DNA of 14,638 nt from DASWYB01 sp036405195 (GTDB lineage: Bacteria > Patescibacteriota > UBA1384 > 2-12-FULL-50-11 > DASWYB01), in NCBI GenBank assembly GCA_036405195.1, contig DASWYB010000028.1, positions 1 to 14,638 of the forward strand, read 5' to 3'. Positions 12,246-14,638 of this stretch are shown piece after piece. The stretch's first letter is position 1; each line of letters opens with the position of its first letter. The position numbers were made by a program, and so were the translations under genes. The notes below the pieces were generated by a model. That model was not told the DNA's origin and did not search any database. It saw only the letters and a list, made by a program, of their open reading frames with translations.

Positions 12246-12297
12246 TCACTACAAAGGACGCTCTGGGGAGCGTCCTTTGTAGTGAGTTTTTTATTTT
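12246..12297 (+). terminator. Perfect 18-bp hairpin with a plus-strand T-run
   Basis: Bases 12246-12263 pair perfectly with 12268-12285 around loop TGGG. A T-rich tract (GTTTTTTATTTT) follows only on the plus strand, so it is oriented to end a plus-strand transcript, yet no plus-strand gene is found upstream. On the minus strand it lies 10 bases past the yqeY stop and may protect that mRNA's 3' end. A weak candidate plus-strand promoter lies upstream (TTGGTG near 12176, TTTAAT near 12198). Confidence 0.7.
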
Positions 12298-12748
12298 ATT
12301 GGAGTTTCTGTCCAACGAGCTGAGCGGCTTTGGCGCTGTCGGCGGGGTTTTCGAGTTTGGCTTTGATGGCGGCCATCACTTTACCCATATCCGCGCGGGT
12401 GGTTGCGCCCGTTTCGGTGATGATTTCGTTAACGAGTGACTGGAGTGCTTCGTCTGAGAGGCCTTTGGGCATGTATTCTTCAATAATCGCCAGTTCGGCT
12501 TCTTCTTTTTCCGCCAGCTCGGGCCGACCGGCTTCTTTATATTGAGTTGCCGCATCTTTGCGCTGTTTTACTTCACGGTTTAAAACGGCAAGCGTTTGTG
12601 GATCGGTAAGAACGGTGCCAAGGCCACCAACTTTAATGGCTTCGTTTTTAATTGCGCTGGAGACCATGCGTAATACCGCCACACGGTCAGCGTCGCGTTC
12701 TTTCATAGCAGCAATAGTATCTTTTTGAATCTGTTCGGCGAGAGTCAT
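12296..12748 (-). CDS. yqeY: GatB/YqeY domain protein
   Basis: The 150-residue protein starts MTLAEQIQKDTIAAMKERDADRVAVLRMVSSAIKNEAI in the predicted helical N-terminal half. It ends with the helical region LSDEALQSLVNEIITETGA...GKVMAAIKAKLEN, the part shared with the tail of GatB and GatE. It is a full-length stand-alone YqeY; in general these may assist tRNA-dependent amidation or translation, but their role is not established. An in-frame GTG at 12772 would add 8 residues that are really the ribosome-site region (AGGATAGGAGG just before the ATG), so ATG 12748 is chosen. It follows rpsU by 76 bases containing two small hairpins and no clear terminator. An rpsU-yqeY order is a common bacterial arrangement and suggests one transcript. 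Confidence 0.93.
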   Translation of the reverse strand: MTLAEQIQKDTIAAMKERDADRVAVLRMVSSAIKNEAIKVGGLGTVLTDPQTLAVLNREVKQRKDAATQYKEAGRPELAEKEEAELAIIEEYMPKGLSDEALQSLVNEIITETGATTRADMGKVMAAIKAKLENPADSAKAAQLVGQKLQ

Positions 12749-12824
12749 ATGCCTCCTATCCTTTCGCCCCACACAGAGTGTGTATGGGGACGAAATGATA
12801 CGAAGTTAATCTTCGTGCTCGGGT

Positions 12825-13058
12825 TTAATAACCGCGAGTTATGCGTTTACGGTCAGCTTTACGCTGTGCGATAGTACGCTTAAGTTTGCGGGAAGTATCC
12901 TTTTCGAAGAAGCGTTTACGCTTTGCTTCGGTGAGGATGCCGCTCTGCTGTACTTCTCGGAAGAAGCGGCGCAGAACAACTTCAAAGTTTTCACGGCCGC
13001 GTGGACGGTCCGATCGATCGGAGTTTTCACGGCTGCGTGGACGAAAGTCGTCAGACAA
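12825..13058 (-). CDS. rpsU: Small ribosomal subunit protein bS21 with N-terminal extension
   Basis: The core FEVVLRRFFREVQQSGILTEAKRKRFFEKDTSRKLKR is typical of bS21, a small basic protein that sits near the mRNA exit side of the 30S subunit. Most bS21 proteins begin only a few residues before this core; here a tail with two copies of RPRxREN precedes it, encoded by a 22-base near-identical repeat. Two starts are possible: GTG 13067 (80 residues), or TTG 13058 (MSDDFRPRS, 77 residues). AGGTGA sits 5 bases before the TTG and overlaps the GTG, so TTG is slightly preferred. The promoter is TTCACA, 17 bases, TAGAAT with a TGC extension; yqeY follows. Confidence 0.9.
   Translation of the reverse strand: MSDDFRPRSRENSDRSDRPRGRENFEVVLRRFFREVQQSGILTEAKRKRFFEKDTSRKLKRTIAQRKADRKRITRGY
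12986..13043 (-). repeat. Tandem coding repeat in the bS21 N-terminal extension
   Basis: A 22-base unit at 12986-13007 recurs at 13022-13043 with one mismatch, offset 36 bases and so in the same frame. It encodes RPRGREN and RPRSREN. Confidence 0.8.
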
Positions 13059-13105
13059 AACAATCACCTGCCTTCAATGTCTATTTATAAATGAATAACA
13101 GACTC

Positions 13106-13134
13106 ATTCTAGCATATATTTTCTAGATTGTGAA
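13106..13134 (-). promoter_or_regulatory. Promoter of rpsU-yqeY
   Basis: On the minus strand TTCACA (13129-13134), 17 bases, TAGAAT (13106-13111), preceded by TGC. Both -35 and extended -10 features are present, consistent with a strongly expressed ribosomal gene. The leader is about 40 bases. Confidence 0.75.
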
Positions 13135-13140
13135 GTTTTT

Positions 13141-13183
13141 AGCCGGCATGCCGCCGGCTAGCTTGCGCTAGCGTCTCGCTAGC
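13141..13183. repeat. Palindrome cluster upstream of rpsU
   Basis: AGCCGGC (13141-13147) and GCCGGCT (13153-13159) form a 7-bp hairpin. Three copies of GCTAGC begin at 13157, 13167 and 13178, so they recur every 10-11 bases on one face of the helix. The cluster starts 7 bases upstream of the rpsU -35 box. Confidence 0.65.
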
Positions 13184-13330
13184 TCCGGGGTAAAAGCCTA
13201 TGGTCACGTGCGAGGCCAAGAAGGTGTGTTCTCATCATGTTTGTCTTTGTATAGCGTCTCCTAGCTATTAAATAGAGTCTTTGTTTAATAATTATAAAAA
13301 AACTTGTGCAATATGTTGCGTTATTAGTAT

Positions 13331-13359
13331 TTGTGCCGAAGTATCTTGCGTGGTATAAG
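13331..13359 (+). promoter_or_regulatory. Promoter of the candidate small RNA
   Basis: TTGTGC (13331-13336), 17 bases, TATAAG (13354-13359), with TGG just before the -10 box. Start expected near 13366. Confidence 0.6.
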
Positions 13360-13365
13360 TAAGTA

Positions 13366-13490
13366 CGGCTCGCAGTGATAGGAGTAGTTAACCCCGAGAG
13401 ACATGCGTCTCTGTTCTCTGCTCCTATCACTGTGGCTGTCCCCTTTCCCCTCCCCTCTGGCGCTTTTGCGTTATGGGAGGTTTTGTTTTA
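13366..13490 (+). ncRNA. Candidate small RNA, hairpin type
   Basis: Between the promoter and a T-run the plus strand forms a long hairpin. CAGTGATAGGAG (13373-13384) pairs perfectly with CTCCTATCACTG (13421-13432). Inside, after an asymmetric internal loop (TAGTTAACCCC-type left side, GTTCTCTG right side), AGAGAC (13397-13402) pairs with GTCTCT (13407-13412). A C-rich linker leads to the terminator. No open reading frame with a ribosome site lies inside. The class is not recognised. It overlaps the 3' end of the HIT gene by three bases and is antisense to any HIT readthrough. Confidence 0.5.
13449..13490 (+). terminator. Terminator of the candidate small RNA
   Basis: CCTCCC (13449-13454) pairs with GGGAGG (13475-13480), with an inner CGC TTTT GCG, followed by TTTTGTTTTA. 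The HIT stop codon on the other strand lies within this tract. Confidence 0.6.
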
Positions 13491-13844
13491 CTTTGACACC
13501 ATTGGACCGATGGCCTCTCCACCGAGAATATGGACGTGGAGATGGTCAACTTCCTGCCCACCATGAGTACGGGTATTAATAATCGTGCGATAGCCAGATG
13601 AGGCAATTCTCTGTTCCTCGGCAACCTTTTTTACCGTTAACATAACCATCCCGAGGAGTTCTTGGTCTTCGTCCTCCGCATCTGCGAGCGATTGGATATG
13701 TTTTTTCGGAATAACGAGAACGTGGACTTTAGCCTTGGGGTGAATATCATTAAACGCTATCACGTTTTCGTCTTCGTAGACGATGCTGGCCGATAAGTCC
13801 TTGTTTGAAATTCTGCAAAAGAGACACGGTGATTCGTGGGGCAT
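13488..13844 (-). CDS. HIT family protein (HINT-like nucleotide hydrolase)
   Basis: The 118-residue protein has the histidine triad HLHVHILGG (H101, H103, H105). H103 is the expected nucleophile in hydrolysis of AMP-linked substrates. The N-terminal CLFC (C7, C10) and H49 in IPKKH suggest the structural zinc site of many bacterial HINT proteins. Length and the IHPKAKVHVLVIPKKHI stretch (34-50) are typical. AAGGAG sits 6 bases before the ATG. The start lies 95 bases inside the SprT-like reading frame, so the genes overlap extensively and are probably translated from one mRNA with rarA. No T-rich terminator is seen after its stop on the minus strand. Confidence 0.95.
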   Translation of the reverse strand: MPHESPCLFCRISNKDLSASIVYEDENVIAFNDIHPKAKVHVLVIPKKHIQSLADAEDEDQELLGMVMLTVKKVAEEQRIASSGYRTIINTRTHGGQEVDHLHVHILGGEAIGPMVSK

Positions 13845-14346
13845 AGGTTCTCCTTATAGGTGCTTTACGGCGGGTGGTGCCGATGGTTTGGGCTAAATAA
13901 TTACGCCAGTTGGCTTTAAGCCAAGCCTCGGATTCTTCGTAGACAATGGCTAAGTTACGGCTGCGAAGTTCTTTTTCGATAATGTTTCCTCGGTGAGCAT
14001 GAGGATATTTTTGCGGATGTGGGCTACAAAATCCATGGCAATAATGCGAAAGTTCATGCGCAATTGTTTGCCAGATGACGCTCTCTGGTACCCGTTCATC
14101 GCGCATTAACGAATTAATCCGAATCTCCGAACGGGTCGGGTTGTCTCGGCTGCCGCCTTTGCCGGTGATCGAGCCTAAACGATTGCGGTTCGTTCTTCCC
14201 CACTCGATGGTTACAATATTAAGCCGTTCAATATCGGAAAAGTGCTGACTCCAAATGATATCCAACTGCTGCTGGAGCCAGGTGTGGCTACGCTTGGTTT
14301 TCGCCGTTGGATTTTCGTTTGGGCTGTCGGTCGAGTGATGCGTCAT
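13750..14346 (-). CDS. SprT-like zinc metalloprotease domain protein
   Basis: The 198-residue product contains HELSHYCHGF, an HExxH zinc site of the SprT/Spartan type, preceded by NSLMRDERVPESVIWQTIA, the strand and helix usual for this fold. Further His residues follow (SPHPQKYPHAHRG). SprT-like proteases in other organisms degrade DNA-protein crosslinks, which fits the rarA neighbour; for this protein it is inference. The last 31 codons run through the HIT start in a different frame and give a basic tail (RRTYAPRI...HRLRRRKRDSV). The start at 14346 overlaps the rarA end by 59 bases and has no clear ribosome site; no later ATG precedes the conserved region, so it relies on coupling or an unseen start. 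Confidence 0.82.
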   Translation of the reverse strand: MTHHSTDSPNENPTAKTKRSHTWLQQQLDIIWSQHFSDIERLNIVTIEWGRTNRNRLGSITGKGGSRDNPTRSEIRINSLMRDERVPESVIWQTIAHELSHYCHGFCSPHPQKYPHAHRGNIIEKELRSRNLAIVYEESEAWLKANWRNYLAQTIGTTRRKAPIRRTYAPRITVSLLQNFKQGLIGQHRLRRRKRDSV

Positions 14347-14638
14347 AATAGGTATGGTGTTTCACGTTATCAGGTAAAAACTGCTGATTCTTAAATTGCT
14401 CAGGATCATTTTTTTCGTAGCGCACGTAGCCTTTGCCGGCTCCTAGATCTTTCATAACCTGGTTGGCGGCATTGCGCAAATGCATCGGGACCGGCCCAAT
14501 GGGCAGGTTGTCGATATCATAGTATGCAGCGTAGAGAGCGTCCATAGGTGCAGTACTTTTCGGGGCATTGGCCAAGTAGGTTACGCCTTGAGCTAAGGTC
14601 AATTGCGCCTCGGGCATTCCTATAAGATGAACTGCCTG
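14288..14638 (-). CDS. rarA: Replication-associated recombination protein A (RarA/MgsA), C-terminal end, partial
   Basis: The frame is open to the right window edge and reads QAVHLIGMPEAQLTLAQGV at its visible start, then APKSTAPMDALYAAYYD, GPVPMHLRNAANQVMKDLG, GKGY and QQFLPD. These are the conserved blocks of the RarA/MgsA C-terminal tetramerisation domain. RarA is an AAA+ ATPase that acts at stalled forks. The ATPase domain lies outside the window. The last 15-20 residues (DRQPKRKSNGENQA) are less conserved and overlap the SprT-like start by 59 bases. An internal ATG at 14617 is not the start. Confidence 0.93.
   Translation of the reverse strand, partial: QAVHLIGMPEAQLTLAQGVTYLANAPKSTAPMDALYAAYYDIDNLPIGPVPMHLRNAANQVMKDLGAGKGYVRYEKNDPEQFKNQQFLPDNVKHHTYYDASLDRQPKRKSNGENQA

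Larger units (their letters stand above)
13068..13487. other. 420-base intergenic region
   Basis: No convincing gene is seen here. From left to right it holds the rpsU leader and promoter, a GC-rich palindrome cluster (13141-13183), about 140 bases with nothing recognisable, and a plus-strand promoter, large hairpin and terminator that look like a small RNA gene. A short minus-strand frame at 13179-13430 has no ribosome site and no family resemblance. Confidence 0.6.

Noticed and set aside
13179..13430. Minus-strand ORF of 83 residues in the intergenic region
   Set aside because: No ribosome site or family resemblance, and it crosses the hairpins of the candidate small RNA.

Overview
The window looks like ordinary bacterial chromosome: short intergenic gaps, hairpin terminators at most transcript ends, and the standard genetic code (TAA and TAG both end intact genes). 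It has a ybeY-ftsA-ftsZ cluster, an rpsU-yqeY pair, a rarA end, small helper enzymes and several small uncharacterised families (DUF2795, DUF378, DUF892). Many of the genes are short, and purK stands alone without other purine genes. This set would suit a small-genome uncultured lineage such as Patescibacteria (candidate phyla radiation). That placement is inference; nothing in the window fixes the taxon. No IS element, prophage or CRISPR array is visible.

Layout. 1-1080 (minus): rhomboid protease followed by a 2H phosphoesterase (LigT/2'-5' RNA ligase type) broken by an in-frame TAG and cut by the window edge. 1275-2887 (plus): SDR oxidoreductase, a DUF2795 protein, then a separately promoted helical protein, ending at a terminator shared with the convergent cation transporter. 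2921-4769 (minus): CDF transporter, MazG-like hydrolase, tRNA-Arg(CCG), NUDIX hydrolase. 4827-5996: a promoter driving a structured RNA that folds as a three-way junction and ends at a terminator, a doubtful GC-rich ORF, and a convergent 192-residue orphan gene with its own promoter and leader hairpin. 6143-9097 (minus): ybeY, ftsA, ftsZ. 9282-10041: DUF378 membrane protein and DUF892 ferritin-like protein, convergent. 10205-12136 (minus): M23 peptidase then purK. 12296-13058 (minus): rpsU then yqeY. 13068-13487: non-coding stretch with phased palindromes and a second candidate small RNA. 13488-14638 (minus): rarA end, SprT-like protease and HIT protein with unusually long overlaps.

How the genes fit together. 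FtsA and FtsZ form the division ring and its membrane tether, and YbeY is a ribosome/RNA quality factor transcribed with them. The M23 peptidase acts on the cell wall. NUDIX, MazG-like and HIT proteins clean or handle nucleotides. RarA and the SprT-like protease suggest handling of stalled forks and DNA-protein adducts.

The strongest cross-cutting signal is promoter architecture. Five genes (rhomboid, SDR, CDF, NUDIX, M23) have a -10 box ending 6-7 bases before the start codon, which implies leaderless mRNAs, while other genes have clear Shine-Dalgarno sites. The most interesting loci are the structured RNA at 4862-4982, whose terminator can be undone by an upstream complementary segment, and the candidate RNA at 13366-13490.
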